Of a DNA stretch of 64,000 nt, positions 27,942 through 39,256 are shown piece after piece. The DNA is from Microbacterium sp. (GTDB taxonomy: Bacteria; Actinomycetota; Actinomycetes; Actinomycetales; Microbacteriaceae): NCBI GenBank assembly GCA_017306415.1, contig JAFKIL010000001.1, forward strand, positions 992,001 to 1,056,000, given 5' to 3'. The first letter of the stretch is position 1, and each line of letters opens with the position of its first letter. The notes under the pieces are model-generated. The model saw nothing but the letters and a program-made list of their open reading frames with translations. It did not search any database and was not told where the DNA came from. Made by a program: the position numbers and the translations under genes.

Positions 27942-29408
27942 ATGGCGAACGAGGTGGGCCTGCGGTCCGAGCGCGGCCCGATCCTCCTCGCGCTGATGCT
28001 GTCGACGTTCCTCATCGCGATCGACTCGACGATCCTGTCGACGGCGGTGCCCACGATCGTGCGGGACCTCGGCGGGTTCGACCAGTTCCCGTGGCTGTTC
28101 TCGATCTACCTGCTGGCGCAGGCCGCCTCGGTGCCCGTGTACGCGAAACTCGCCGACACCTTCGGCCGCAAGCCCGTGATGATGTTCGGCATCGGACTCT
28201 TCCTCCTCGGCTCGATCCTCAGCGCGCTGTCCTGGAACATGACGGCCCTGATCGTCTTCCGCGCGGTGCAGGGCCTCGGTGCGGGGGCGATCATGCCCAT
28301 CAGCATGACCATCGCCGGCGACATCTACACCGTCCGCGAGCGCGCAAAGGCGCAGGCCTACATCGCGAGCGTGTGGGCGATCTCGTCCGTGGCCGGCCCG
28401 ACCCTCGGCGGCGTGTTCTCGCAGTTCGTGTCCTGGCGGTGGATCTTCTGGATCAACGTACCGCTGTGCCTCATCGCCGCGTTCATCCTGCGGCGCAACT
28501 ACCGCGAGCGGTTCGAGCGCCACCGCCGCCGCATCGACATAGCCGGCGCCTCGCTGCTGACGGCCGCGCTCGTGCTCATCGTCCTCGGTACGCTCGAGGG
28601 TGGCCAGGCCTGGGCCTGGGGATCGTGGCAGAGCATCGGATGCTTCGGCCTGGGCGCCGCGCTCCTCGTGACGTTCGTCTTCGTGGAGCGCCGCGCGGAG
28701 GATCCGGTCCTCGCGCCGTGGGTCTTCAGCAGCCGCATCCTGGTCACGACGTCGATCGCGTCGATGGTGATCGGCGTCGTCCTGATCGGCCTGACGTCGT
28801 TCGTCCCGACGTTCCTGGAGATCACGGCGGGCGCGGCGCCGGTGCTCTCCGGGCTGGCGGTGGCCGCGCTCACGCTCGGGTGGCCGATCAGCGGATCGCT
28901 CGCCGGCCGCGTCTACCTCCGGATCGGATTCCGGGCCACCGCGATGATCGGGAGCCTCGTCACGCTCGCGGGCGCGGCTCTGCTGGTGTGGTTCGCCCTC
29001 ACCCCCTCGATCCCGCTCACCGCGCTCGCGTGCTTCGTGGTGGGCCTCGGCCTCGGCCTCGTCGCGAATCCGACGCTCATCGCCGCCCAGTCCTCGGTCG
29101 GCACGCGCCGACGCGGGGTCGCCTCGGGGACGAACATGCTCGCGCGATCGATCGGCAGCTCGGTCGGCGTCGCCGTCTTCGGCGCCGTCGCGAACACCAT
29201 CATCGCGTCGCGCGGCGGCTCGTCCGACCCCGGAGCCATCCAGGCGGGCACGATCGCGGTCTTCGTCGGCGTCGCCCTCGGCGCACTCGTGCTGATCCTC
29301 GCGACGCTCCTGATCCCGCGCGTCACCATCGCCGACGAGGAGCCGTCGACCGAGCCCGCAGCTGCTCCGTCCGCCTCGGACGCCGATTCTGCGGCGGCCG
29401 GCGCCTGA
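27942..29408 (+). CDS. MFS drug:H+ antiporter, DHA2 (EmrB/QacA) type
   Basis: 488 residues, about 14 helices. The motif-A-like loop AKLADTFGRKPVM after helix 2, the helix-1 motif AIDSTILSTAVPTIVRDLGG and motif C in ISSVAGPTLGGVFS are those of proton-driven multidrug exporters of the DHA2 family. The C-terminal ~25 residues are an Ala/Glu/Ser-rich tail. The ATG at 27942 was chosen because the MANEVGLRSERGPILLALMLS N-terminus precedes helix 1; the longer open frame is antisense to the ligase. Confidence 0.9.
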   Translation: MANEVGLRSERGPILLALMLSTFLIAIDSTILSTAVPTIVRDLGGFDQFPWLFSIYLLAQAASVPVYAKLADTFGRKPVMMFGIGLFLLGSILSALSWNMTALIVFRAVQGLGAGAIMPISMTIAGDIYTVRERAKAQAYIASVWAISSVAGPTLGGVFSQFVSWRWIFWINVPLCLIAAFILRRNYRERFERHRRRIDIAGASLLTAALVLIVLGTLEGGQAWAWGSWQSIGCFGLGAALLVTFVFVERRAEDPVLAPWVFSSRILVTTSIASMVIGVVLIGLTSFVPTFLEITAGAAPVLSGLAVAALTLGWPISGSLAGRVYLRIGFRATAMIGSLVTLAGAALLVWFALTPSIPLTALACFVVGLGLGLVANPTLIAAQSSVGTRRRGVASGTNMLARSIGSSVGVAVFGAVANTIIASRGGSSDPGAIQAGTIAVFVGVALGALVLILATLLIPRVTIADEEPSTEPAAAPSASDADSAAAGA

Positions 29409-29421
29409 ACGCGCGGCCGCC

Positions 29422-30294
29422 TCAGAGGCCCGCGACCAGCCGACCCGCCTCGGCCGCGCTCGCGTAGAACGCCGCCAGGTCGGGCTCTCCCGCCGCGGGC
29501 AGCAGCGCGACCGCGTCGACGCCGGCGTCCGCGAACGCGGAGAGTCCCGTCGCGACGTCCTCGACGGAGCCCCACACCGCGCGGCCGGCATCGGAGCCCC
29601 GTCGTCCCGGATCGGCGCGCACGCGCTCGCCGGCACCCATGCCGAACGCCGCCAGCACGTAGGCCACGATCTCGTGGCTGCCCGGACGCCCGGCCTCCGC
29701 ACGCGCGGCGCGGATCGCCCGCACCGACGCTTCCACCTCGGCCGGCGTGTACCTGCTGTCGAGCACGGTGCCATCGGCGACCTCACCGCTCAGTCGCAGC
29801 GTCTTCGGCCCCTCCGCCGCCGCGAACACGGGAGGCGGTGACACGGGCGGCCAGTCGAGGCGGACGCCGTCGAGGGACACATACCGCCCGGACACGGTGA
29901 CCTCCTCACCCGCGAGGAGTCCTCGCAGCGCGGGCACGTACTCCCGCATCAGGGTGAGCGGCGAGGCCGCGCGCGACCCGACCTGCGCCATCCACGACTG
30001 CACGCCGTGCCCGACGCCGGGCAGGAGGCGCCCGGGGAACAGTCGCTCCAGCGTCGCGATCTCCATCGCCGTCACCGCGACGTTGCGCAGCGGCATGGGG
30101 GCGATGCCGATGCCGACACGCAGTCGCCGTGTCCACGCGAGGGCGGCCGCCGCCTGCGCGAAGCCCGCCTGACGGAAGCAGTCCTCCCAGACCCACAGCT
30201 CGGCGAGACCGGCCTCCTCGGCGGCGTCGACCGCCGCGTGGAAAGACTCGGGGGGATTCGGGTAGGGACTGAAGATCGCACCGACACGCACCAT
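29422..30294 (-). CDS. LLM-class flavin/F420-dependent oxidoreductase
   Basis: 290 residues of the bacterial luciferase-like monooxygenase fold (TIM barrel). Typical parts are GAIFSPYPNPPESF, LAELWVWEDCF, LRVGIGIAPMPLRN, LFPGRLLPGVGHGV and the late APPVFAAAEGPKTLRL-like block, which resemble F420-dependent methylene-tetrahydromethanopterin reductase homologues. Substrate unknown. CAGAGT lies six bases before the ATG. The next gene upstream on this strand is another LLM protein. Confidence 0.85.
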   Translation of the reverse strand: MVRVGAIFSPYPNPPESFHAAVDAAEEAGLAELWVWEDCFRQAGFAQAAAALAWTRRLRVGIGIAPMPLRNVAVTAMEIATLERLFPGRLLPGVGHGVQSWMAQVGSRAASPLTLMREYVPALRGLLAGEEVTVSGRYVSLDGVRLDWPPVSPPPVFAAAEGPKTLRLSGEVADGTVLDSRYTPAEVEASVRAIRAARAEAGRPGSHEIVAYVLAAFGMGAGERVRADPGRRGSDAGRAVWGSVEDVATGLSAFADAGVDAVALLPAAGEPDLAAFYASAAEAGRLVAGL

Positions 30295-30337
30295 GCCCCC
30301 ACTCTGTCAGCACCTGCCGACAGTGCGGGGAGCGCGC

Positions 30338-31117
30338 TCAGCCGGCGGCGAGGGCTTCGGCGACGACGTCCATGAACTGGCCGTAGTCGTCGACCTCATC
30401 GCCGACCGGGATGGCGCGCAGCACCACCTCGTCCACCGCTGCGCGGTAGGCGCCGATCCCACTCGCGAAGCCGTCCGCGTCGAGGACCGTCTGCCGCGGC
30501 CCGACGCCGAGCCGGGCGAAGTTCGCCCGGTACGCCGGATAGCTCCCGTAGCGGTCCGCCTCCTCGTGGAGTCGCGCGGATGCCGCGGGGTCGACCGCCG
30601 TGCGCACGTAGAGGGCGACGTGCGTGTGCGGAGCGAGCGCGTGCGCCTCGGCCGCCTGCCCGGCCGCGGCATCCGGCGTCAGCCAGCTCAGCAACGGCCC
30701 GTCGGCCTCCGTCGCGGCGAGCCTCCGCATCCGCGGACCGAGCGCGCCGACGAGCACGCGCGCGGACAGTTCGCCGCGGAGCGTACCCGCGGCATCCCGC
30801 ACCATCGCGAGCGCGCCGACGCGCGCGCCGCCGGCTCCGATCCCGAGCGTGAGGCGGCCTTCGGGGATGCCGCCGTCGCGCACGGCCCGCACGATCTCCG
30901 CAGCGGGGCGGCGATCGACGGGGAGGACGCCGGTCGACAGGCCGAGCGTCGTGGTCTCGAGCGCCGCGGCCGCGAGGGCGGCGATCGCGTCCCCCGACGG
31001 CGTGTCGTTGACCCAGAGGGCGTGGAACCCCGCTCCTTCCGCGGCGGCCGCGATGCGCGCGACACGTGCCGGACCGAGCGTTCCTGCGACACCGAGGGAG
31101 AGCTGCGCCTGCGTCAT
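30338..31117 (-). CDS. LLM-class flavin/F420-dependent oxidoreductase, second copy
   Basis: 259 residues, luciferase-like monooxygenase fold: FHALWVNDTPSGDAI, TTLGLSTGVLPVDRRPA, GRLTLGIGAGGARVGAL. Shorter than the neighbour at 29422-30294 and only distantly similar, so not a recent duplicate. The ATG at 31117 is preferred over upstream in-frame ATGs because CAGGCT ends exactly six bases before it and the family fold begins right there. Substrate unknown. Confidence 0.8.
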   Translation of the reverse strand: MTQAQLSLGVAGTLGPARVARIAAAAEGAGFHALWVNDTPSGDAIAALAAAALETTTLGLSTGVLPVDRRPAAEIVRAVRDGGIPEGRLTLGIGAGGARVGALAMVRDAAGTLRGELSARVLVGALGPRMRRLAATEADGPLLSWLTPDAAAGQAAEAHALAPHTHVALYVRTAVDPAASARLHEEADRYGSYPAYRANFARLGVGPRQTVLDADGFASGIGAYRAAVDEVVLRAIPVGDEVDDYGQFMDVVAEALAAG

Positions 31118-31278
31118 GATCCGAGCCTGCCTCACCAGCGACCGCGCGGCCAAGTCCGCACGCATCGGCATCACGGCGCATGACCTCGCGCGACACGCCA
31201 GATGCACAATCCTTCACGGCGGACACTCAGGTTCAGTACACTGGCGGCCGTCCCCCACAACTGAATCAGGAGACAACC

Positions 31279-31725
31279 GTGTCCAACACCGCGTCCGCAC
31301 CCCTCTATCCGCCTCTGTACGGCGCCAGCTTCGGCCAGGCGATCGCGAGGTTCTTCAAGAAGTACGCCACGTTCAGCGGCCGTGCCAGCCGCAGCGAGTA
31401 CTGGTGGTGGTTCCTCTTCAACGCCATCATCGGCGTCATCCTGTACATCATCGGCGGGATCCTCGGCCTCATTCAGGTGGATGCCGCGACGGGCGCGGTC
31501 ACTCTCGGCCCGGGCTACGTGTTCGTCGCCGTCGTGGGCGGACTCTGGGGCCTCGCGACACTCGTCCCCAACCTCGCCGTCGTCTGGCGCCGGCTGCACG
31601 ACACCAACCGTCCCGGTCCGTTCTACTTCCTGGCGTTCATTCCGTTCGTCGGCGGGATCATCCTGATCATCCTGCTCGCCCTCGACACCAACCCCGCGGG
31701 CGCGCGCTTCGACCAGGCCGCCTGA
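31279..31725 (+). CDS. DUF805 membrane protein
   Basis: 148 residues. DUF805 marks are FSGRASRSEYWWWFLFN, where the paired aromatics start the first helix, and AVVWRRLHDTNRPG before the last helices. Four membrane segments are visible. The function of the family is unknown. GTG start at 31279 with an AGGAGA ribosome-binding site (31268-31273); this is one of the few genes here with a classic leader. Confidence 0.88.
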   Translation: MSNTASAPLYPPLYGASFGQAIARFFKKYATFSGRASRSEYWWWFLFNAIIGVILYIIGGILGLIQVDAATGAVTLGPGYVFVAVVGGLWGLATLVPNLAVVWRRLHDTNRPGPFYFLAFIPFVGGIILIILLALDTNPAGARFDQAA

Positions 31726-31739
31726 CCCCCTGCACGCGA

Positions 31740-31774
31740 GAAGGCCGCCGCTCCGGATCGGGGCGGCGGCCTTC
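31740..31774. terminator. Bidirectional terminator between DUF805 gene and Clp ATPase gene
   Basis: A 15-bp stem (31740-31754 with 31760-31774, one G-U pair) with a five-base loop lies between two converging genes and can serve both strands. Confidence 0.85.
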
Positions 31775-31785
31775 CTGCATCTCTC

Positions 31786-34344
<2,559 letters not shown>

Positions 34345-34362
34345 TCCCGGATCTCCTATGAA

Positions 34363-34412
34363 GGTGAGTCGATGTGTATCAAGTTTAGGAACTTGAGCAC
34401 AGTGGTATCAAC
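34363..34412 (-). promoter_or_regulatory. Clp promoter with two HAIR-like HspR operator sites
   Basis: Two 21-bp sites match the HspR inverted repeat CTTGAGT-N7-ACTCAAG. Read on the minus strand, site 1 (34392-34412) is GTTGATA-N7-GCTCAAG and site 2 (34363-34383) is CTTGATA-N7-ACTCACC; both keep the TTGA-N11-TCA core. A promoter-like pair, TTGATA and TAAACT with 18 bases between, overlaps site 1. HspR represses clpB/dnaK-type genes in actinobacteria. Confidence 0.6.
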
Positions 34413-34451
34413 TTCAACGCGGAAACGCCCGGCGTATTCCGAGCTCGTGGA

Positions 34452-35303
34452 TCAGGGCAGAATCGCCGGATTCGCATCGTCCCAGAACTGCACGGTCTGG
34501 GCGACCCAGTACACGGCGAAGAGCACGACGACAGCCAATTCCCCGAGAAGGACGAGCGGGATGCCGGTCACGGCCACGAGATCCACTCCCCCCAGTCTCA
34601 GGGCGAGCACCGCCACCAGGCCGACCAGGACGACGGCGATCCCGATCGCCACGACGCGGTAGATCCCGCGCCAGGGAGCCGCCGACGTGATCGCGGCGAT
34701 CGTCGACACGACGGCGACGATCCCGAAGAACACGCCCGTCGCCACGAGGTGGCCGAGCGCCACGAAGGATGCCGGACCGAGGAGCGCCCACGCGGCGGCC
34801 GCGACCACGATGGCGGCCGCCACGACCAGCGTGACCGCGACGCCCGCACTCAGCGTCCCCTGGACGCGCGCGAGCACGAGGGCCGTCATCACGCCGAGGG
34901 CTCCGACGACCGCGAGCGACAGCATCCCGTTCTGCACCGCGGGGAGCTCGCCGGCCGGAACGCACGGGCCGGGCGCGGGGCACGTGACCGCGTAGCCGGC
35001 GACATCTCCCGCGAGGATGGGCGTCGGCACGATCGCGATCAGCGGCGCGAACAGCGCCGCGATGTCGAGGAGCGCCTGCTCGACGCTGTGGCCGGACAGC
35101 GCGATCAGTGCGAGCGCGATGGCGAAGAGCGCGCCGGTGAAGACCCCGCGCGCGGGCGTGTAGTACATCGCGCTGATCGAGCTGACCGGGCCGTCGGACA
35201 CCACGACGGCCGCGAGCGACACCAGCAGCAGGACGACGGCGCCGACGATCGCGATGCGGACGTAGCGGTACGTGCGCTGGGTCGACGTGCCGATGAGTCG
35301 CAT
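34452..35303 (-). CDS. Multi-span membrane protein of unknown function
   Basis: 283 residues with about eight hydrophobic helices. The motif SISAMYYTPARGVFTGALF, just after the first helix, recalls membrane proteins of the DUF998/Frag1-like kind, but the match is weak. An extracytoplasmic loop holds two cysteines (CPAPGPC) that could form a disulfide. The ATG at 35303 rather than 35318 is chosen since CAGGAT ends exactly six bases before it. No function is proposed. Confidence 0.75.
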   Translation of the reverse strand: MRLIGTSTQRTYRYVRIAIVGAVVLLLVSLAAVVVSDGPVSSISAMYYTPARGVFTGALFAIALALIALSGHSVEQALLDIAALFAPLIAIVPTPILAGDVAGYAVTCPAPGPCVPAGELPAVQNGMLSLAVVGALGVMTALVLARVQGTLSAGVAVTLVVAAAIVVAAAAWALLGPASFVALGHLVATGVFFGIVAVVSTIAAITSAAPWRGIYRVVAIGIAVVLVGLVAVLALRLGGVDLVAVTGIPLVLLGELAVVVLFAVYWVAQTVQFWDDANPAILP

Positions 35304-35407
35304 GACGCCATCCTGCACCCCGGCACCGACGTGGTCGGCCGACGCGATCGGGTCCGGACGATGTCGGGGGGTCTCGGTACCGTGACGGGAACACCCGAGG
35401 AGGAGTC

Positions 35408-35791
35408 ATGGACTGGAAGATCGAGCTGATCCACGTGCCGGTGAGCGACGTCGACCGCGCGAAGGAGTTCTACACGCGGATCGGCTTCCACCCCGACCAC
35501 GATCAGACGCCCTACGAGGGGCTGCGCTTCGTGCAGATGACCCCGCCCGGGTCGGCGTGCTCCATCGCGTTCGGCACGAACCTGGGCGGCACCCTCGCTC
35601 CGGGCACGCTCGACGTCATCCAGGTGGTCGTGCCCGACGCCGACGCCGCGCTCGCCCAGCTGCGCGATGCGGGCGTCGAGGCCGAGGGGGTGGACGAGCA
35701 GGCGTGGGGCCGGTTCGTGACCTTCGCCGACCCCGACGGCAACCGCTGGACGCTGCAGCAGCTGCCCTCCTGGGCGGCCGGCGCCGCCTGA
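35408..35791 (+). CDS. VOC-superfamily (glyoxalase/dioxygenase-like) protein
   Basis: 127 residues, one VOC module pair: IELIHVPVSDVDRAKEFYTRIGFHPD, FVQMTPPGSACSIAFG, then LDVIQVVVPDADAALAQLRDAGV and RFVTFADPDGNRWTLQQLP. This pattern fits small glyoxalase/bleomycin-resistance-like proteins; metal ligands include an early His (residue 10). Substrate unknown. GAGGAGG lies about six bases before the ATG, a clear ribosome-binding site. Confidence 0.85.
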   Translation: MDWKIELIHVPVSDVDRAKEFYTRIGFHPDHDQTPYEGLRFVQMTPPGSACSIAFGTNLGGTLAPGTLDVIQVVVPDADAALAQLRDAGVEAEGVDEQAWGRFVTFADPDGNRWTLQQLPSWAAGAA

Positions 35792-35848
35792 CCGCGTCCG
35801 CGCGCCGGGGCATCGTCGGGCATCGCGCCGTGCTGGCAGAATGCCGTG

Positions 35849-38734
35849 GTGACCCATGATGAGGACGCCGTCGTCCAGGCCCCGCCCCCCGCTGTGACCC
35901 CGCAGGAGGCGACGGCCATCGCCCGCGAGCTGTTCGCCGTGGACGGAGAGGCACACTCCCTCGGGAGCAACCAGGACCTCAACTTCGTGCTGCGCGGCGC
36001 AGGCGAGCCGACCCTGCTGAAGATCGCGAATCCGGACACCACGGCGGCAGAGCTGGAGGCGCAGTCGCGCGCCGCGCGGATCGTGGGCGAAACCACGAGC
36101 ATCCGTGTCCCGCTCGCGAGAGAGCTGACCGACGGCGGAACCGTTCGGCCTGTCGAGGTCGAGGGACAGACGATGCATGCGCGACTGCTCGACTTCCTCG
36201 AGGGTCGCACGCTCTCCGGCAGCGACTACCTCCCGCCACGATCGGTGCGTGCCCTGGGTCGGCTCGCCGCGGACTTCGACCTCGCGCTGGCGGACTTCGC
36301 CGATCCCGGCGCGGAGCGCGCGAGTCAGTGGGACCTCCGTCGCACGCCGTCGGTCATGGCCGAACTCCTGCCTTCGATCGACGACCCGGCTCTGCGAGCT
36401 CGCCTCGAGACCGCACTCTCGGCGGCATGGCGCGCCGTCGCGAGCGTTGCGGACGACCTGCCGCTGCAGGTGATCCACGGCGACCTGACGGACGACAACG
36501 TGGTGGCGGGCGACGCCCGGAGCGGCCTCCCCGACGGCGTGATCGACCTGGGTGACCTGAACCGCTCCTGGCGGGTCGGCGAGCTCGCGATCACGCTGTC
36601 CTCGCTGCTCCACCACGACGGCGTCGACCTCGTCGCCGCGCTCGAGGCGGCGCGGGCGTACCACGACCGAGCCCCCCTGACCGCGGCCGAGGCGGACGCG
36701 GTGTGGCCGCTCGTCGTCGGCCGCGCGGTCGTCCTGGTAGCCAGCGCCCACCACGTGCTGCGGACCGACCCGGGCAACGACTACGCGGCGGAGAACCTCG
36801 TCCACGAACAGGCGATCCTGGAGGCGGCGACGGCGTTGCCTCTCGCCGTCGCGGGCCGGCTCGTGCGGACCGCGCTCGGCTTCCCCGCCCCCGTCCTCAC
36901 CCTCCCCTCCGGGTACGGGAGCCTCGTGAGAGACGCCGCGGCGGCGACGACGCTCGACCTCTCCGCGATGAGTCCGCTGCTCGACGAGGGCCGATGGCTC
37001 ACGCCGGACATCGAAGCGACCCTGACCGCCGCGGCGCCGCGCGACGGCGGGATCGTCCTCACACGATTCGGCGAAGCGCGGCTGACACGCTCCCGCCCGC
37101 ACTCGCAGGATGCCCCGGCGAACGTCGCCACCGGCGTCGACGTGACGGTCGATGCCCCGACCGACCTCGTCGCCCCGTGGGACGGCGATCTCGCGGCGAC
37201 CGCCGACGGCTGGGAACTGCGGGGGCCCGGGCTCCGGCTCCGCGTCACGGGTTCCGACCCGGTGCGCGGCGACGGGCCGATCCGCCGGGGCGCTACGATC
37301 GCGAGCCTGCGCGGCACCGCGCGGATCGCGGTGTCCGCCGCCGACGTCGATCCGCCCGCGTTCGTCACGGCAGCCCTGCGCGACGCCTGGCGGGCCGCGA
37401 TCGCCGACCCGACGCCCCTGCTCAGCCGAGACGAGCGCCCCTCCCCCGACGAGGACGCTGCCGAACTGCTGGCCCGCCGGGCCGCGGCTCTCGCGGGGGT
37501 GCAGGAGCACTACTTCGACGCACCGCCGGTGATCGCACGTGGCTGGCGCGAGCACCTCGTCGACACCGAGGGTCGCGTCTACCTCGACACGCTCAACAAC
37601 GTGACCTCGATCGGCCACGCGCATCCGCGCCTCGTCGAGGCGATCGCGGCGCAGTGGCGCCTCATCAACACCAACTCGCGATTCCACTACCCGGCCATCG
37701 TCGAATTCGCCGAGCGCCTGGCCGCCCTCCTCCCGGACGGACTCGACCGCGTCTTCCTGGTCAACAGCGGCTCGGAGGCCGTCGACCTCGCGCTGCGCCT
37801 CGCCCAGGCCCACACCGGCCGACCGGACATCGTGGCCCTCAGGGAGGCGTACCACGGGTGGACCTCCCTCGCCGACGCCGTGTCGACGTCGGTGGCCGAC
37901 AACCCGCACGCCCTCGCCACGCGGCCCCCCTGGGTGCACACCGTGGCCGCGCCGAACACCTACCGCGGAATGCACAGCGACGAGCCCTCCGCCTATGCGC
38001 GAGACGCCGTGGCCGAGGTCGACCGCCTCGCCGCGGAAGGGACGCCGCCGGGCGCGTTCATCGCCGAGAGCATCGCAGGGAACTCCGGAGGGATCGTCTT
38101 CCCCGACGGCTACCTCTCGGCCGTCTACACCGCGGTTCGATCGCACGGCGGTTTGGCGGTGGCGGACGAGGTCCAGGTCGGATACGGACGCCTCGGTCAA
38201 TGGTTCTGGGGCTTCGAGCAGCAGGGCGTCGTCCCCGACATCGTCGCGGTGGCGAAGGCGATGGGCAACGGCCACCCGCTCGGCGCGGTGATCACATCAC
38301 CGGAGATCGCCGAGAGCTACCGCACCTCGGGCTACTTCTTCTCGTCCGCCGGGGGCAGTCAGGTGTCATCCGTGGCCGGCATGACCGTCCTCGACGTCAT
38401 CCGCGACGAGCGCCTGCAGGAGAACGCACGCGACGTGGGCGCATACCTCAAGGGCCGCATCGAACAGCTCGCGCAGCGGCATCCGATCATCGGGACCGTG
38501 CACGGCTTCGGACTCTACCTGGGTCCCGAACTCGTGCGCGACCCCGCCACGCGGGAGCCGGCCGGTGAGGAGGCGGCGGCGATCAGCGAGCGGCTGCGGA
38601 TCCTGGGGGTCATCGCGCAGCCGACCGGCGATCACGGGAACGTGCTCAAGATCAAGCCGCCGCTGTGCATCACCCGGGAGAGCGCCGACGCCCTGGTCGA
38701 CGCTCTCGACCGGGTGCTCACCACGGGGTGGTGA
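35849..38734 (+). CDS. Three-part fusion: APH-type kinase, M23-like domain, class III aminotransferase/phospho-lyase
   Basis: 961 residues. Residues ~20-340 are an aminoglycoside-phosphotransferase/hydroxylysine-kinase fold with the catalytic loop VIHGDLTDDN near 210 and VIDLGDLNRS. Residues ~390-510 resemble an M23/LytM beta domain but lack the zinc-binding histidines, so this part is probably non-catalytic. Residues ~550-961 are a class III aminotransferase with VNSGSEAVDLALRLA, ADEVQVGYGR and PLP lysine ~803 in AVAKAMGNGHPLGAV, a motif shared with ethanolamine-phosphate and phosphohydroxylysine phospho-lyases. A kinase-plus-phospho-lyase pair would degrade an amino alcohol or hydroxy-amino acid. 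GTG start; CAGAAT lies six bases upstream. Confidence 0.85.
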   Translation: MTHDEDAVVQAPPPAVTPQEATAIARELFAVDGEAHSLGSNQDLNFVLRGAGEPTLLKIANPDTTAAELEAQSRAARIVGETTSIRVPLARELTDGGTVRPVEVEGQTMHARLLDFLEGRTLSGSDYLPPRSVRALGRLAADFDLALADFADPGAERASQWDLRRTPSVMAELLPSIDDPALRARLETALSAAWRAVASVADDLPLQVIHGDLTDDNVVAGDARSGLPDGVIDLGDLNRSWRVGELAITLSSLLHHDGVDLVAALEAARAYHDRAPLTAAEADAVWPLVVGRAVVLVASAHHVLRTDPGNDYAAENLVHEQAILEAATALPLAVAGRLVRTALGFPAPVLTLPSGYGSLVRDAAAATTLDLSAMSPLLDEGRWLTPDIEATLTAAAPRDGGIVLTRFGEARLTRSRPHSQDAPANVATGVDVTVDAPTDLVAPWDGDLAATADGWELRGPGLRLRVTGSDPVRGDGPIRRGATIASLRGTARIAVSAADVDPPAFVTAALRDAWRAAIADPTPLLSRDERPSPDEDAAELLARRAAALAGVQEHYFDAPPVIARGWREHLVDTEGRVYLDTLNNVTSIGHAHPRLVEAIAAQWRLINTNSRFHYPAIVEFAERLAALLPDGLDRVFLVNSGSEAVDLALRLAQAHTGRPDIVALREAYHGWTSLADAVSTSVADNPHALATRPPWVHTVAAPNTYRGMHSDEPSAYARDAVAEVDRLAAEGTPPGAFIAESIAGNSGGIVFPDGYLSAVYTAVRSHGGLAVADEVQVGYGRLGQWFWGFEQQGVVPDIVAVAKAMGNGHPLGAVITSPEIAESYRTSGYFFSSAGGSQVSSVAGMTVLDVIRDERLQENARDVGAYLKGRIEQLAQRHPIIGTVHGFGLYLGPELVRDPATREPAGEEAAAISERLRILGVIAQPTGDHGNVLKIKPPLCITRESADALVDALDRVLTTGW

Positions 38735-38752
38735 GCAGACGCGTCAGGCCCT

Positions 38753-39217
38753 TCAGGCCCGTCCGCCCGGAGGACCGATGACGAGCAGCACGCTGAAGAC
38801 CACCACGATGGATGCCGCGGCGATGCCGGCGAACGTGCGGGGATGACGCAGCAGCACTCGCATCAGTCGATCGTGCCAGCGGTGGTCACGCGGGTCGTCG
38901 GTGCCCCGCAGCCGCCAGTCCCCCGCGAGGCGCCCACGGCGGTGCAGCACGATCTCGACGGGGATGGTGGCGTACGGCACGATCGCTGCGGCGATCGCGA
39001 CGGCCGTCGACGTCGCGCGCCACCTGTTGTTCTTGGCGACGAGGATCGACGTGGCCACGTAGCAGAGGAAGACGAAGCCGTGGATGCCGCCGGCGATCGT
39101 GACGAGGAGCGCCAGGTCGGTGGTGGCCCGCAGGACGAGCGCCGCGATCAGCAGCGTCCAGGAGACGGCCTCGGCGATGGCGAATGTACGGAAGAGGAGC
39201 GAAGGTCGGGAGAACAC
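38753..39217 (-). CDS. DUF3817 membrane protein
   Basis: 154 residues. DUF3817 motif RTFAIAEAVSWTLL at the start of helix 1, GGIHGFVFLCYV in helix 3, then a basic cytoplasmic loop and a final helix near the C-terminus. Function of the family unknown. GTG start at 39217 with TACACT exactly six bases upstream; that hexamer lies inside a perfect palindrome (39221-39235), suggesting repression by the neighbouring MarR protein. Confidence 0.82.
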   Translation of the reverse strand: MFSRPSLLFRTFAIAEAVSWTLLIAALVLRATTDLALLVTIAGGIHGFVFLCYVATSILVAKNNRWRATSTAVAIAAAIVPYATIPVEIVLHRRGRLAGDWRLRGTDDPRDHRWHDRLMRVLLRHPRTFAGIAAASIVVVFSVLLVIGPPGGRA

Positions 39218-39220
39218 GCC

Positions 39221-39235
39221 TTCAGTGTAACTGAA
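39221..39235. promoter_or_regulatory. Palindromic candidate operator over the DUF3817 promoter
   Basis: TTCAGT-GTA-ACTGAA is a perfect inverted repeat covering the TACACT hexamer (39224-39229, minus strand) of the DUF3817 gene and lying 21 bases downstream of the marR stop. It is well placed for the MarR-family regulator encoded next door. Confidence 0.5.
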
Positions 39236-39256
39236 ACCTATCAGTCATGCTGAAGG

